From CAWGHZ01 sp963822575 (GTDB lineage: Bacteria; Pseudomonadota; Alphaproteobacteria; MPNO01; DASWLB01): 64,000 nucleotides of DNA. Position numbers and translations under genes: made by a program. The notes below the pieces were generated by a model, which did no database searches, had not been told where the DNA came from, and saw nothing but the letters and a program-made list of their open reading frames with translations. Positions 46,601 through 57,795 of this stretch are shown piece after piece (position 1 is the first letter of the stretch; every line of letters begins with the position of its first letter). The stretch covers positions 310,001 through 374,000 of the forward strand of contig CAWGHZ010000002.1 of NCBI GenBank assembly GCA_963822575.1, in the 5' to 3' direction.

Positions 46601-49600
46601 TCAGGCGCGCAACTCGTGGCGGGCAGGGGCGATGAGGCGCTCGCGCGGCAGGACGATCGTCACCGTCGTGCCTTTGCCGAGCTCGCTGTCGAACAGCATC
46701 GTGCCGCCGTGGAGGTCGACCAGCGACTTGGTGAGCGGCAGGCCGAGCCCGGTGCCCGCGTGCTTGCGCGAGAGCGTGCTGTCGACCTGGCCGAACGGCG
46801 CCAGAACGATGTCGATATGTTCCTTGGCGATGCCGATGCCGGTGTCGGCGACCGCCAGCGCCAGCGAGCGGTCGGGCTCGACCCTGGCCGACACCGTGAC
46901 CGCGCCGCCCTCCGGCGTGAACTTGATCGCGTTCGACAGGAGATTGATGAGGATCTGCTTGATCTTGCGCTCGTCCGCCCAGATCTGCGGCAAGGGCAGG
47001 GCGAGCCGCGTCGTGAGGTCGATGTTGCGCCCTCCCGCGCGCTCGCGCACCAGCCGCACCGTCGCCTCGATCACCTTCTCCAGCTCGACCGTCTGCTCCT
47101 GCAGCTCCAGCTTGCCGGCCTCGACCTTGGCGAGGTCGAGGATGTCGTTGATGACCGCGAGAAGGTGCATGCCGCTGATGCGGATGTCGCGGGCGTAGTC
47201 GCGGTAATGCACGTTGCCCAGCGGGCCGAACATCTCCTGCTCCATCACCTCCGAGAAGCCGATCACCGCGTTGAGCGGCGTGCGCAGCTCGTGGCTGACG
47301 TTGGCCAGGAACTCGCTCTTCGACCGGTTGGCGGCCTCGGCGGCCTCCTTGGCCTCGCGCAGCGCCTCCTCGGCCGCCTTCCTGGCGGTGATGTCGCGCG
47401 CGATGATCTGGTTCGCGGTGTGTCCCTGGTAGCTCAGCCGCGCCGCCTGCACCTCGACGGTCAGCACGCCGCCGTCGAGCTGGCGCCAGCGGATAGCCGG
47501 CACCCGGGCGCGCCCGACCTTTTCGATCATTGCCCGTGCCTCGATCTGGATGGGCAGGTCCTCGGGCAGGACGTGGTTCGACACCAGCCGGCCGATGAGC
47601 TGGTCGGGCGAGACCGCGCCCAAAAGCCGGGCGGCCGCCGGATTGGCGAATTTGATGACGCCGTCGACGTGCACGAAGATCGCGTCGGGCGACATCTCCA
47701 CCAGTTGGCGATAGCGGTTCTCGGAATCGCGCAGCGCCTCCTCCGCTTCCTGGCGCGCCTTGTCCGCCAGGTAGCGCGCAGTCACGTCGTGCGCGCCGAG
47801 CAGGAAGCACGGCTTGCCGTGCCATTCGACGGGCGTCGCGTTCGCCTCGACCCAGATGATCGTGCCGTCCCGGGCGATCCAGCGCAGCTCCATCGGACCG
47901 AGGTCGTGCCGGCCGCCCTGACGCAGCCGGCGGCGGCGCAGCACCTTGGTGCGGTCGTCGGGATGGACGAGGGTCATCGCGTCGCCCAGCGCGACCAGCT
48001 CGTCGGGAGAGGTGCCGCGGTACATCCGGGCGGCGGCCTCGTTGGCGAAGAGGATGTGCGCGCCGTCGTGCACGATCATCGCCTCGGGGGCGTGCGCGAT
48101 CAGCTCGCGATAGCGCTCCTCGCTGGCGCGCAGCGCCTCCTCGGCCTTCTTCCGCTCGGTGATGTCGACGACCACGACGAACAGGCGCTTGATTTCGCCC
48201 TGTTCGTCGCGCAGCGGCGCGGCATGCATCTCCAGGTCGAGGATGCGGCCGTCCTTGGTAATGCGCTGGTCTTCGATGACGATCAGCCGTCCCTCGCGCA
48301 GCACCGTGCGGCGCACCAGCCCGCGGTTCTCGTCGCGGCCGGGGATGCGTGTCGGGATGCGCTTGCCCACCACCTCCTCGGCCGACCAGCCGAACAGCCG
48401 TTCCGAGGCGGGGTTCCACATGGCGACACGATCCTCGAGATCGGCGACGGTGATGGCCAACGGGCAGGCCTCGATGGTCGCTTCCAGCATGCGATTGACG
48501 GTGCGGACCTGCTCCTCCGCCCGTTTGCGGTCGGTGATGTCGAGATAGAGGCTGATGCGCCCGCCATCGGCCATCTTGTGCTCGGAGATATAGAGCCAGC
48601 GGCCGTCCTTCAGGTAGATCTCGCCGGTGTCCTTGCCCTCGCGGTGCAGCCGGATGCGGTCCTCGATCAGGGTCTCGCGCCGGCCAGGCTCGTTGTATGC
48701 GTCGACCCGGTTAAAGGCGCGCCGGACGAAGTCCTCGAATTTGACGCCCCGTTCCAGCGCCGCGATGTTGCCATTTCTTTTGAGGCTCTCTTCCGCGCTG
48801 CGGTTCCACAGCACCAGCCTGTCGTCGGCGTCCCACAGATGGATATTGTTGGGCAGGCTGTCGATCGCGTCGAGAAGGCGGGCGTGCGCCCTGGCGGCCA
48901 GACATTCGGCGGCGCGGCGTTCGGCGATCTCGCGCTCGAGCCGGGCGTTCGCGGCCTCCAGAGCCTCGGTCCGCTCCGCAACCTGCTCGCGAATTCGGCG
49001 GTTGCGGTCAGCGACCAGCTTCAGGTAGCCCGCGACCATCACGCTCAACATCAGCCCGAAGGCTAGGGCGAGCGGCGCGGCGAGGCCGTGGCTCAACGCA
49101 CGGACGCCAGCCGCCGGAAGAAACAGGGCGGTCCAGAGCCGCCCCGCGACGTCGACCGGACGGATCACGCCGTGCTCGGCCTGGGCGAGCGCCTGGGCGG
49201 CGTCCAGCGGACGCGAGCCGGCCGGGCCGCCGGCCCGTGCGTAGAGCAAGCGCGGACTCGGTGTGGCCCCGTCAAAAAGATAGAAGTCGAGCCCGGAGCC
49301 GGTCGCAGGCCCGAGCGCGGCGTTCACCACGTCGGTAAACCTGAGGCTGACCGCGGCGAGGCCCGTCAGCGCAAGGCGCCGTTCCGTCGCCGAGGTGGGC
49401 ACGAACCCCGTGGTATAGACGGGAAGAACGATGACCAGCCCGCGCGCCGGCTCGGGGCTGCCGATCAGCCAGTCGGAATCGACCGCAGCGGCGTTCCCGG
49501 TGGCGGCGATGCGCTCCAGCATGGCGGTCCAGCCGGGCAGCGACGCCACGTCGTAGCCGGTATCGGACCGGCCCTGGGCGCGGGTTTCGAGGTAGTGCAC

Positions 49601-50131
49601 GACATAACGCACCGGCCGCGCCGCGGCTGGCACCGCTTCGCCTGCTTCATTGCGCTCGAACGGGCGCGGCGCGCCGGCGGTATCGCCCCCGGGGGCCGCG
49701 GCGCCTGCGTACAACGACCGGCGCACGATATAGCCGATCGACCAGATTTCCGGGTTTGTCTGCACGACCTGGCGCGCGAAGATCGCGAATTCCTGCCCGG
49801 TCACCTCGTCAGAGGCGGCGAACAGGGCGCGCACGCCGATACCGACGTCGAAAAAACGCGACAGCGACGACTGGAACGCCACCAGATTGGCGCTGGCATG
49901 GCGGTTGAACGACATCATGTCGCTCTCGCGCTGCGCCCGGGTCAGCGACCAGTACGCGCCGACCGAGAGGGCCGCGCCCAGCACCAGCGCGACCGCCGCG
50001 CCGAGGACGGCGCGCAGCCACGCTCGCCGCACCGCCGTCTCTGAGGCTGCGGGCGAGGGTGCAACGATTTCCGGCGGCATCACAGGCTCTGGGACCACGG
50101 TCCGATCCGGTGTAACACCACGATGCGCCAT
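46601..50131 (-). CDS. Multi-PAS sensor histidine kinase with CHASE input domain
   Basis: About 1176 residues. TM1 (about 41-61), periplasmic CHASE domain (about 80-260, IGVRALFAASDEVTGQEFAI), TM2 (about 362-382), coiled coil, then four PAS domains (starting near 415, 545, 680 and 805: SLPNNIHLWDADDRLVLWN, CPLAITVADLEDRV, HAPEAMIVHDGAHILFAN, SPDAIFVHVDGVIKFAN), a HisKA dimerisation domain with phospho-His in FLANVSHELRTPLNAVIG, and an ATPase with NLLSNAIKFTPEGG, VADTGIGI and GTGLGLPLTKSL. No response regulator is adjacent. The ATG at 50131 is used; a TTG at 50143 is in frame. Confidence 0.9.
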   Translation of the reverse strand: MAHRGVTPDRTVVPEPVMPPEIVAPSPAASETAVRRAWLRAVLGAAVALVLGAALSVGAYWSLTRAQRESDMMSFNRHASANLVAFQSSLSRFFDVGIGVRALFAASDEVTGQEFAIFARQVVQTNPEIWSIGYIVRRSLYAGAAAPGGDTAGAPRPFERNEAGEAVPAAARPVRYVVHYLETRAQGRSDTGYDVASLPGWTAMLERIAATGNAAAVDSDWLIGSPEPARGLVIVLPVYTTGFVPTSATERRLALTGLAAVSLRFTDVVNAALGPATGSGLDFYLFDGATPSPRLLYARAGGPAGSRPLDAAQALAQAEHGVIRPVDVAGRLWTALFLPAAGVRALSHGLAAPLALAFGLMLSVMVAGYLKLVADRNRRIREQVAERTEALEAANARLEREIAERRAAECLAARAHARLLDAIDSLPNNIHLWDADDRLVLWNRSAEESLKRNGNIAALERGVKFEDFVRRAFNRVDAYNEPGRRETLIEDRIRLHREGKDTGEIYLKDGRWLYISEHKMADGGRISLYLDITDRKRAEEQVRTVNRMLEATIEACPLAITVADLEDRVAMWNPASERLFGWSAEEVVGKRIPTRIPGRDENRGLVRRTVLREGRLIVIEDQRITKDGRILDLEMHAAPLRDEQGEIKRLFVVVVDITERKKAEEALRASEERYRELIAHAPEAMIVHDGAHILFANEAAARMYRGTSPDELVALGDAMTLVHPDDRTKVLRRRRLRQGGRHDLGPMELRWIARDGTIIWVEANATPVEWHGKPCFLLGAHDVTARYLADKARQEAEEALRDSENRYRQLVEMSPDAIFVHVDGVIKFANPAAARLLGAVSPDQLIGRLVSNHVLPEDLPIQIEARAMIEKVGRARVPAIRWRQLDGGVLTVEVQAARLSYQGHTANQIIARDITARKAAEEALREAKEAAEAANRSKSEFLANVSHELRTPLNAVIGFSEVMEQEMFGPLGNVHYRDYARDIRISGMHLLAVINDILDLAKVEAGKLELQEQTVELEKVIEATVRLVRERAGGRNIDLTTRLALPLPQIWADERKIKQILINLLSNAIKFTPEGGAVTVSARVEPDRSLALAVADTGIGIAKEHIDIVLAPFGQVDSTLSRKHAGTGLGLPLTKSLVDLHGGTMLFDSELGKGTTVTIVLPRERLIAPARHELRA

Positions 50132-50232
50132 CCTCGGCACCAATAGTTAACGGATCGTCACCTGCCCGGCTGGCCTGATTCCGGCGGCCTCTGTTAAGCT
50201 TGCCGGCATAAACGGGGGGCGAGGGAGGCGCG

Positions 50233-50420
50233 ATGGCGCGCGGACCCGGGCGGGAGGTCATCATCGAATATCGGCGCGTGGGCAATGCGGTGAAGGTCTC
50301 TGCGACCGACCCGGAGACGCTGGTCGAGGTGTCGATCGTGGGTCCGCCCGGCGCGGGCGAGGCGGCGCTGCGCCGCGCGGTGCTCGACAAGCTCGCCTAC
50401 GTGCTGCGCCGCCGGGCCGG

Positions 50421-50424
<4 letters not shown>
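50233..50424 (+). CDS. Small conserved protein (DUF6898-like), 63 residues
   Basis: Sequence begins MARGPGREVIIEYRRVGNAV and continues with VSATDPETLVEVSIVGPPGA. Single small alpha/beta domain; similar short proteins occur in alphaproteobacteria next to transport genes. The stop overlaps the livH start (ATGA at 50421-50424), so it is translated with the transporter. Function unknown. Confidence 0.7.
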
Positions 50425-51352
<928 letters not shown>

Positions 51353-51353
<1 letters not shown>

Positions 51354-52777
51354 TGGCGCCGCAGGCGTCCCCCGGCGCGGCCGCGCTTCTCAAGGAGTCG
51401 GCGCTGGCGGCCCTGGTGGCGGCGGCTCTCGGCGTCGCCATCGTCGGGCTGCATTTGACCGAGACGCGTAGCGCGGAGATCGTCGTGCCGCGCTTCGGCG
51501 CGCTCGCCGGCGCGGTCGGGCTGGTGTTCCTGGGACGGCTCGGGATGGGGCTGGTGCGCACCGGGCGGGCCCGCCTCGCGCTCGCGGGCGGGCTCACAGT
51601 CGCCGCGGCCGCGTGGCTCGTCCCGTCCGCCAGCGCCTTTCTCCACGTGGTGGCGGTCGGTGGCGGGCTGGCGGTGGCCGGCTGGTCCGCGGCCGCGCTG
51701 GTCCGGGGTGCACGTCCGGCGCCGGCGCAAGAGGTGGCGGTGCGCCGGGCGGCGTCGGCGCGCCGCGCGCAGGCCTGGCTCGTTCCGCTCGCCATCGCCT
51801 TCGCCGTGGCGCTGCCGGCCTTCCCGTTCGCCGACCGCAGGTTGATGGACATCGCCATCCTGGTGATGACCTACGTGATGCTCGGGTGGGGGCTCAACAT
51901 CGTGGTCGGGCTCGCCGGGCTGCTCGACCTCGGCTACGTCGCGTTCTACGCGGTCGGCGCCTACGGCTTCGCCCTGCTCGCGACCGGCCTGCATCTCGGC
52001 TTCTGGGCCTGCCTGCCGCTTGCCGGCGGGCTCGCCGCCGCGTTCGGCCTCGCCCTGGGCTTCCCGGTGCTCCGGCTGCGCGGCGACTACCTCGCCATCG
52101 TCACGCTCGGCTTCGGCGAGATGATCCGCATCGTGCTCACCAACTGGGTGAGCCTGACCAACGGGCCCAACGGCATCTCGGGCATCCCGCGGCCCGACTT
52201 CTTCGGCATCGCCTTCTCGCCGGTGGCGCGCGACGGCGGCACGACGTTCCACGCGCTGTTCGACGTACCCTACTCGCCGATGCAGCGCATCGTGTTCCTC
52301 TACTACCTGATCCTGGCGATGGCGCTGGCGACCAACCTCGTGACCTTGCGACTGCGCCGCCTGCCGCTCGGCCGCGCGTGGGAGGCGCTGCGCGAGGACG
52401 AGATCGCCTGCCGCGCGCTGGGCATCAACCCGACGGCGGTGAAGCTCTCCGCCTTCGCGATGGGCGCAATGTTCGGCGGCTTCGCCGGCGCGTTCTTCGC
52501 GACGCGCCAGGGCTTCATCAGCCCGGAGAGCTTCACCTTCATCGAGTCCGCGATCATCCTCGCGATCGTCGTCCTGGGCGGCATGGGGAGCCAGACCGGC
52601 GTCGCGCTCGCCGCCTTCGTGCTGATCGGCATCCCGGAGTGGTTCCGCGCCCTGCAGGAATACCGGATGCTGGCGTTCGGCGTCTCGATGGTGCTGATCA
52701 TGACCTGGCGGCCGCGCGGGCTCCTCGCCCATCGCCAGCCGACCATTCGCCTCGCCGGGCGCAAGGCGGCGCCGTGA
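51353..52777 (+). CDS. livM: Branched-chain amino-acid ABC transporter permease LivM
   Basis: 474 residues; GTG start at 51353 directly at the livH stop (TAGTG overlap). The LivM core (about 160-465) has LNIVVGLAGLLDLGYVAFYA, LRGDYLAIVTLGFGEMIRI and the EAA loop ALREDEIACRALGINPTAVK. An extra N-terminal region of about 150 residues has four hydrophobic segments like the DUF3382 extension of E. coli LivM. Confidence 0.92.
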
Positions 52778-53568
52778 CCGCGCTGCTAGCCGTCGACGCG
52801 CTGACCATGCGGTTCGGCGGGCTATTGGCCGTCGACGGACTCACGTTCGAGGCCGAGGCCGGCGCGATCACGGCGTTGATCGGGCCCAACGGCGCCGGCA
52901 AGACCACCGTGTTCAACTGCGTCACCGGCTTCTATCGGCCGACCGAGGGCAACCTGACATTGAACAGCGGCGGGCGGAGCTTCCGGCTCGACCGCATGCC
53001 GGGCCATCGCATTGCGCGCCGCGCGCGGATCGCCCGCACCTTCCAGAATGTGCGGCTGTTCGCCGGCATGTCGCTTCTGGAGAACCTGCTGGTCGCGCAG
53101 CACAACGCGCTGATGCGCGCCTCGGGCTATACCGTGCTCGGGCTTGTCGGGCTCGGCGGCTACAAGGCGGCGGAGCGTCGCGCGGTCGAGGTGGCGCGCG
53201 GCTGGCTCGACCGCATCGCACTCACCCATCGCGCCGACGACCTGGCCGGGAACCTGTCCTACGGCGACCAGCGCCGGCTCGAGATCGCGCGCGCGATGTG
53301 CACCCGCCCGGCGCTCCTCTGCCTCGACGAGCCGGCGGCCGGGCTCAACCCGCGCGAGTCGGCCGCGCTCACCGAGCTTCTCGCCGAGATCCGCGCGGAC
53401 GCGGGCACCGGCATCCTCCTGATCGAGCACGACATGAGCGTGGTGATGGGCATCTCCGACCGCATCGTGGTGCTGGATTACGGCCGCAAGATCGCCGAAG
53501 GCCCGCCCGATTCGGTGCGCTCCGATCCCAAGGTGATCGCCGCCTATCTCGGCGAGGACGAGCCGTGA
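52774..53568 (+). CDS. livG: Branched-chain amino-acid ABC transporter ATPase LivG
   Basis: 264 residues, GTG start overlapping the livM stop (GTGA). Walker A IGPNGAGKTTVFN, signature LSYGDQRRLEIAR, Walker B LLCLDEPAAGLN, switch His in LIEHDMSVVMG. ATP hydrolysis powers LivHM together with LivF. Length is normal for the family. Confidence 0.94.
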   Translation: MTALLAVDALTMRFGGLLAVDGLTFEAEAGAITALIGPNGAGKTTVFNCVTGFYRPTEGNLTLNSGGRSFRLDRMPGHRIARRARIARTFQNVRLFAGMSLLENLLVAQHNALMRASGYTVLGLVGLGGYKAAERRAVEVARGWLDRIALTHRADDLAGNLSYGDQRRLEIARAMCTRPALLCLDEPAAGLNPRESAALTELLAEIRADAGTGILLIEHDMSVVMGISDRIVVLDYGRKIAEGPPDSVRSDPKVIAAYLGEDEP

Positions 53569-54281
53569 TGCTCGAGATCGCCGGGCTCGCCGCCGGGTAC
53601 GGCCATATCGAGGTGCTGCACGGCCTCGACCTCGCGGTGGAGGAGGGCGAGATCGTCGCTCTGATCGGCGCCAACGGCGCCGGCAAATCGACCTTGCTGA
53701 TGACCATCTGCGGCGAGCCGCGTGCCGGCGCCGGGCGGATCGTCTTCGACGGCGCCGACATCACCGACCTCGCGACCTGGGAGATCGCGCGGCGCGGCAT
53801 CGCCCACGTGCCGGAGGGGCGGCGCATCTTCCCGCGCATGACGGTGCTGGAGAATCTGCAGCTCGGCGCGACGGCGTCGGGCGGCGTCACCGGCGAGGCG
53901 CTCGACCGCGCCTTCGCCCTGTTCCCGCTGCTCGCCGAGCGGCGGGCGCAGCGGGGCGGCACCCTGTCCGGCGGCGAACAGCAGATGCTCGCCATCGCCC
54001 GCGCGCTGATGGCCCGCCCGCGCCTGCTGCTGCTCGACGAGCCCTCGCTCGGCCTCGCGCCTCTCGTCGTCCGGCGCATCTTCGCCGCGATCCGCGAGAT
54101 CAACGCGCGCGAGGGCGTGACCGTGTTCCTGGTCGAGCAGAACGCCCACCAGGCGCTGCGTCTCGCCGCGCGCGGCTACGTGATGGTCAACGGCCGCATC
54201 ACGCTCACCGGCACGGGCGCCGAGCTTCTCGCCAACCCGGACGTGCGCGCGGCCTATCTCGAAGGCGGCGCCGCGCCGTGA
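53568..54281 (+). CDS. livF: Branched-chain amino-acid ABC transporter ATPase LivF
   Basis: 237 residues; the ATG shares one base with the livG stop (TGATG; a GTG at 53565 is an alternative). Walker A IGANGAGKSTLLM, signature LSGGEQQMLAIAR, Walker B LLLLDEPSLGLAP, and VEQNAHQALRLAARGYVM. Partner of LivG. Confidence 0.94.
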   Translation: MLEIAGLAAGYGHIEVLHGLDLAVEEGEIVALIGANGAGKSTLLMTICGEPRAGAGRIVFDGADITDLATWEIARRGIAHVPEGRRIFPRMTVLENLQLGATASGGVTGEALDRAFALFPLLAERRAQRGGTLSGGEQQMLAIARALMARPRLLLLDEPSLGLAPLVVRRIFAAIREINAREGVTVFLVEQNAHQALRLAARGYVMVNGRITLTGTGAELLANPDVRAAYLEGGAAP

Positions 54282-54322
54282 GAAATGTTAGATTGCGGCA
54301 ACACCGGAGATCGGAGGCAGGC

Positions 54323-55447
54323 ATGAAACGGAGCTGGATCGGCGTTGCGGCGGTGGCCGCTTTCGCGGCGCTTGCCGGGGCGTGGCCGGCGGCGGCGGCG
54401 GCGGACGACATCCTGATCGCCTCGGTGGGGCCGATCACCGGCCAGTACGCCGCGTTCGGCGATCAGCTCAAGCGCGGCGCCACCCAGGCGGTCGCCGACA
54501 TCAATGCCAAAGGCGGCGTCTTGGGCCGCAAGCTCAAGCTTCTGGTCGGCGACGACGCGTGCGATCCCAAGCAGGCGGTGGCGGTGGCGAACGAGATGGC
54601 GTCGCGCCGCGTCGCGCTGGTCGCCGGCCATTTCTGCTCGGGCTCGTCGATCCCGGCCTCGGACGTCTATGCCGAGGAGAACATCCTGCAGATCTCGCCG
54701 GCCTCGACCAACCCGAAGCTCACCGAGCAGGGCTACGCCAACGTGTTCCGCACCTGCGGGCGCGACGACCAGCAGGGCAAGGTCGCCGGCAATTTCCTCG
54801 CCGACCATTTCGCCGGCAAGAACATCGCGATCCTCCAGGACAAGACGGCCTACGGCAAGGGCCTCGCCGACGAGACCAAGCGGACCCTGAACGCGCGCGG
54901 CATCCACGAGGTGATGTACGAGGCCTACACGGCCGGCGAGAAGGACTACTCGGCGCTGGTCACCAAGCTGAAGCAGGCCCGCGTCGACGTCGTCTATCTC
55001 GGCGGCTACCACACCGAGGCGGGGCTGATCGTCCGCCAGATGCGCGAGCAGGGCATGAAGACTCGGCTGGTCTCGGGCGACGCGCTGGTTACCGACGAGT
55101 TCTGGAAGATTGCCGGGCCGGCGGGCGAGGGCACCATGATGACCTTCAGCCCCGACCCTCGGAAGAACCCGGAGGCCGCGCCGGTCGTCGCCGAGTTCCG
55201 CAAGCAGGGCTACGAGCCGGAGGGCTACACGCTCTATAGCTACGGCGCGATCCAGGCCTGGGCCGAGGCGGCCCAAAAGGCGGGCACGATCGACACGCAG
55301 AAGGTCGCCGCGGCGCTGCGCCAGGGCGAGTATCCGACGGTGCTGGGCAGGATCGGGTTCGACAAAAAGGGCGACGTCACCGCACCGGGCTACGTCTTCT
55401 ATGTCTGGCACAACGGGAAGTACGACTACTACAAGCCGGCGGGCTAA
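54323..55447 (+). CDS. livK: Branched-chain amino-acid type ABC substrate-binding protein
   Basis: 374 residues. Signal peptide (KRSWIGVAAVAAFAALAGAW, cut after AAAA near 25) then a type I periplasmic binding fold: ILIASVGPITGQYAAFGDQL, GDDACDPKQAVAVANEMAS, AGHFCSGSSIPASDVYAE, VYLGGYHTEAGLIVRQMREQ. It closely follows LivJ/LivK-type domains that bind Leu/Ile/Val and sometimes aromatic acids. The ATG at 54323 has GGAGGCAGGC upstream. Delivers ligand to LivHMGF. Confidence 0.92.
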   Translation: MKRSWIGVAAVAAFAALAGAWPAAAAADDILIASVGPITGQYAAFGDQLKRGATQAVADINAKGGVLGRKLKLLVGDDACDPKQAVAVANEMASRRVALVAGHFCSGSSIPASDVYAEENILQISPASTNPKLTEQGYANVFRTCGRDDQQGKVAGNFLADHFAGKNIAILQDKTAYGKGLADETKRTLNARGIHEVMYEAYTAGEKDYSALVTKLKQARVDVVYLGGYHTEAGLIVRQMREQGMKTRLVSGDALVTDEFWKIAGPAGEGTMMTFSPDPRKNPEAAPVVAEFRKQGYEPEGYTLYSYGAIQAWAEAAQKAGTIDTQKVAAALRQGEYPTVLGRIGFDKKGDVTAPGYVFYVWHNGKYDYYKPAG

Positions 55448-55462
55448 GGCTTTTCCCTCGCA

Positions 55463-55478
55463 GCCCCCCGGAGGGGGC
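55463..55478. terminator. Hairpin between the liv operon and mucR
   Basis: GCCCCC-CGGA-GGGGGC, 6-bp perfect stem with a tetraloop, 16 bases after the binding-protein stop and ahead of the convergent mucR stop. No T-run. Confidence 0.4.
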
Positions 55479-55516
55479 GGCAAGGGAGACGGTCGCCGGC
55501 GCCTGACCGGACGGCC

Positions 55517-55969
55517 TTACGCCTCGGCGCGGGCGCGCCGGCCGGGGCGCTGGCCGGGCTTGCGGCCGAGGCCGATTTTCTTCGCGAAATCAGAGCGCTG
55601 TGCGGCGTAGTTCGGAGCGACCATCGGGTAGTCGGGCGGCAGGCTCCACTTGGCCCGGTACTCGTCCGGCGACATTCCGTAGGCGGCGCGCAAATGGCGC
55701 TTCAGCATCTTGAGCTTCTTGCCGTCCTCGAGGCAGACGAGATATTCGGGCGTGACCGACCGGCGCACCGGCACGGCAGGCTTCAGCGGCTCGGACGCGG
55801 CGACGGGGCCATCGCCGCTATAGGTCCGGAGCGACGCGAACACGGTTCCGATGACTTCGGAAATCTGGCCGGGGGGCAGAGGATTGTTGCTGACATAGGC
55901 GGCGACGATATTCACTGCCATACGCAGGACTTCACCGGACTCGATTGCTTTCTCGGGCTGGTCGACCAT
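55517..55969 (-). CDS. mucR: MucR/Ros family zinc-finger transcriptional regulator
   Basis: 150 residues. The C-terminal half is the MucR signature: LVCLEDGKKLKMLKRHLRAA, YGMSPDEYRAKWSLPPDYPM and APNYAAQRSDFAKKIGLGRK, i.e. a single zinc finger using a Cys and His pair plus an N-terminal oligomerisation region. Start taken at 55969 (MVDQPEK); the frame stays open to 56035. MucR proteins are H-NS-like global silencers that bind AT-rich DNA and usually their own promoter; the upstream region is the most AT-rich stretch in this part of the window. The RTX/type I secretion locus is a plausible target. Confidence 0.9.
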   Translation of the reverse strand: MVDQPEKAIESGEVLRMAVNIVAAYVSNNPLPPGQISEVIGTVFASLRTYSGDGPVAASEPLKPAVPVRRSVTPEYLVCLEDGKKLKMLKRHLRAAYGMSPDEYRAKWSLPPDYPMVAPNYAAQRSDFAKKIGLGRKPGQRPGRRARAEA

Positions 55970-56474
55970 CCCTGGTCCCTTTCCTGTTTTTGTGGAGCGC
56001 GGACTGATTGCACGCGGAAAGTCGCTTGTCAACATCGATCAAGAATTGATTCGGTAAATATGTGGCGAATAACCGCAAACACGCCGCCTTGAATTGCGGC
56101 TTTTTGCCGCGCCACAGTATGCGAGGTGCAGGCGCTTGTGTGCGTTTGATGAAAATCGCAAAAGCGGACCGTAATCCGTATGCCGGAAAGCGATCAGGCC
56201 ATAATCCCAGCATAAATGTTCTATAAACATCGTGCCTGTGATTTGGCCAGGGCGCGAATCCTTGTGCGCGTCCGGCGAACCCTGCGCGGCGCGCCGCCGC
56301 CCTCGGACCCGGCGCCGCCTCGCGAGCCGTAGTGGGATGCTGGAATGCGTTCCGCCATATATGGTAAGTTCCGCCCGATTCGGGTTCCCACAGAACGCGC
56401 GCGCCCGCATTGGGCCGGGCAGGCCTCGGTTCGCCGCGCGCGAACGCTTGAAATGCTGGAAAGGTAAGGGATCG
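55970..56474. other. Divergent region between mucR and glyA
   Basis: 505 bases. The mucR-proximal half (55970-56230) is AT-rich, with TAAATATG, a GCGGC-TTTTT-GCCGC hairpin (56096-56110) and a perfect ATGTT-CTATA-AACAT repeat (56216-56230). The glyA-proximal half is GC-rich and resembles an untranslated leader. I looked for a glycine-type or SAH-type riboswitch and saw no convincing core. No gene supported. Confidence 0.6.
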
Positions 56475-57780
56475 ATGTCGTTACAGGAGGCCGCGACGGC
56501 GGTTCGGGGCGGGTTTTTCGACGCCGCGCTCAGCGAGACGGACCCCGAGGTCCAGTCCGCGATCCGGGGCGAGCTTGCGCGTGAGCAGGACCAGATCGAG
56601 CTGATCGCCTCGGAGAACCTGGTCTCCGCCGCGGTGCTCGAGGCCCAGGGCTCGGTGATGACCAACAAATACGCCGAGGGCTATCCGGGCCGGCGCTATT
56701 ACGGCGGCTGCGAATATATGGACGTGGTCGAGGATCTGGCGCGCGAGCGGGCGAAGAAGCTGTTCGACTGCGCCTTCGTCAACGCCCAGCCCCATTCCGG
56801 CGCCCAGGCCAACCTCGGCGCGTTCTTCGCGCTCGCCAAGCCCGGCGACACCATCATGGGCATGTCGCTCGCCGCCGGCGGGCATCTGACCCACGGTGCC
56901 GCGCCCAACTATTCGGGCAAGTGGTTCCACGCCGTGCAGTACGGCGTGAGGCGCGAGGACGCGCGCATCGATCTCGACGAGGTTGCGCGCCTCGCCGCCG
57001 AGCACAAGCCGAAGATCATCGTCGCCGGCGGGTCCGCCTATCCGCGCATCATCGACTTCGCGAAGTTCCGCGAGATCGCGGATTCGGTCGGCGCCTATTT
57101 GATGGTCGACATGGCGCATTTCGCCGGGCTGGTCGCCGGCAAGGTGCACCCGAGCCCGCTGCCGCACGCGCACATCGTCACCACCACCACGCACAAGACG
57201 CTGCGCGGCCCGCGCGGCGGCATGATCCTCGCGATGGACGACGAGATCGGCAAGAAGGTCAACTCGGCGATCTTCCCCGGCATCCAGGGCGGGCCGCTGA
57301 TGCACGTGATCGCGGCCAAGGCGGTTGCGCTGGGCGAGGCCCTCAGGCCCGCGTTCCGCGACTATGCCAAGCACGTCGTCGACAACGCGAAGACCCTCGC
57401 CAGCCACGCTGGCCGAGGGCGGGCTCGCCATCGTCTCGGGCGGCACCGACACGCACTTGATGCTGGTCGACCTGCGTCCCAAGAAGCTCACCGGCAAGGC
57501 GGCCGAGATCGGCCTCGAGCGCGCGGGCCTCACCTGCAACAAGAACGGCATCCCGTTCGACCCGGAGAAGCCGACCGTCACCTCGGGCATCCGGCTCGGC
57601 TCGCCCGCCGGCACGACGCGCGGCTTCGGCGCGGCGGAGTTCCGCGAGATCGGCCGGCTGATCGTCGAGGTGCTGGACGGGCTCGCCAAGAACCCGGACG
57701 ACAATGCGGCGGTGGAGCGCTCGGTGCGGGCCCGCGTGGAGGCGCTCTGCCGGCGCTTCCCCATCTATCCGCACCGCTGA
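56475..57780 (+). CDS. glyA: Serine hydroxymethyltransferase (one frame break near 57402)
   Basis: About 434 residues after repair. Converts serine and tetrahydrofolate to glycine and 5,10-methylene-THF with PLP. Landmarks: LIASENLVSAAVLEAQGSVM, YAEGYPGRRYYGGCEYMD, VDMAHFAGLVA, PLP lysine in TTTTHKTLRGPRGG. The first frame runs to DNAKTLAS and the second resumes at TLAEGGLAIVSGGTDTHLM, ending RRFPIYPHR. One extra base in GCCAGCCACG explains the break. Heads the housekeeping run; nrdR follows 15 bases after. Confidence 0.92.
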
Positions 57781-57795
57781 CGGGGGGAGGGGGCC

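Noticed and set aside
46577..46605. GCCTGA...TCAGGC repeat between the convergent monooxygenase and kinase genes as a terminator
   Set aside because: Only a 6-bp stem with a long loop and no T-run; too weak to annotate.
56232..56474. A possible glycine or SAH riboswitch in the glyA leader
   Set aside because: I could not find the conserved cores of either class; the region is only GC-rich with short palindromes. A covariance-model search would settle it.
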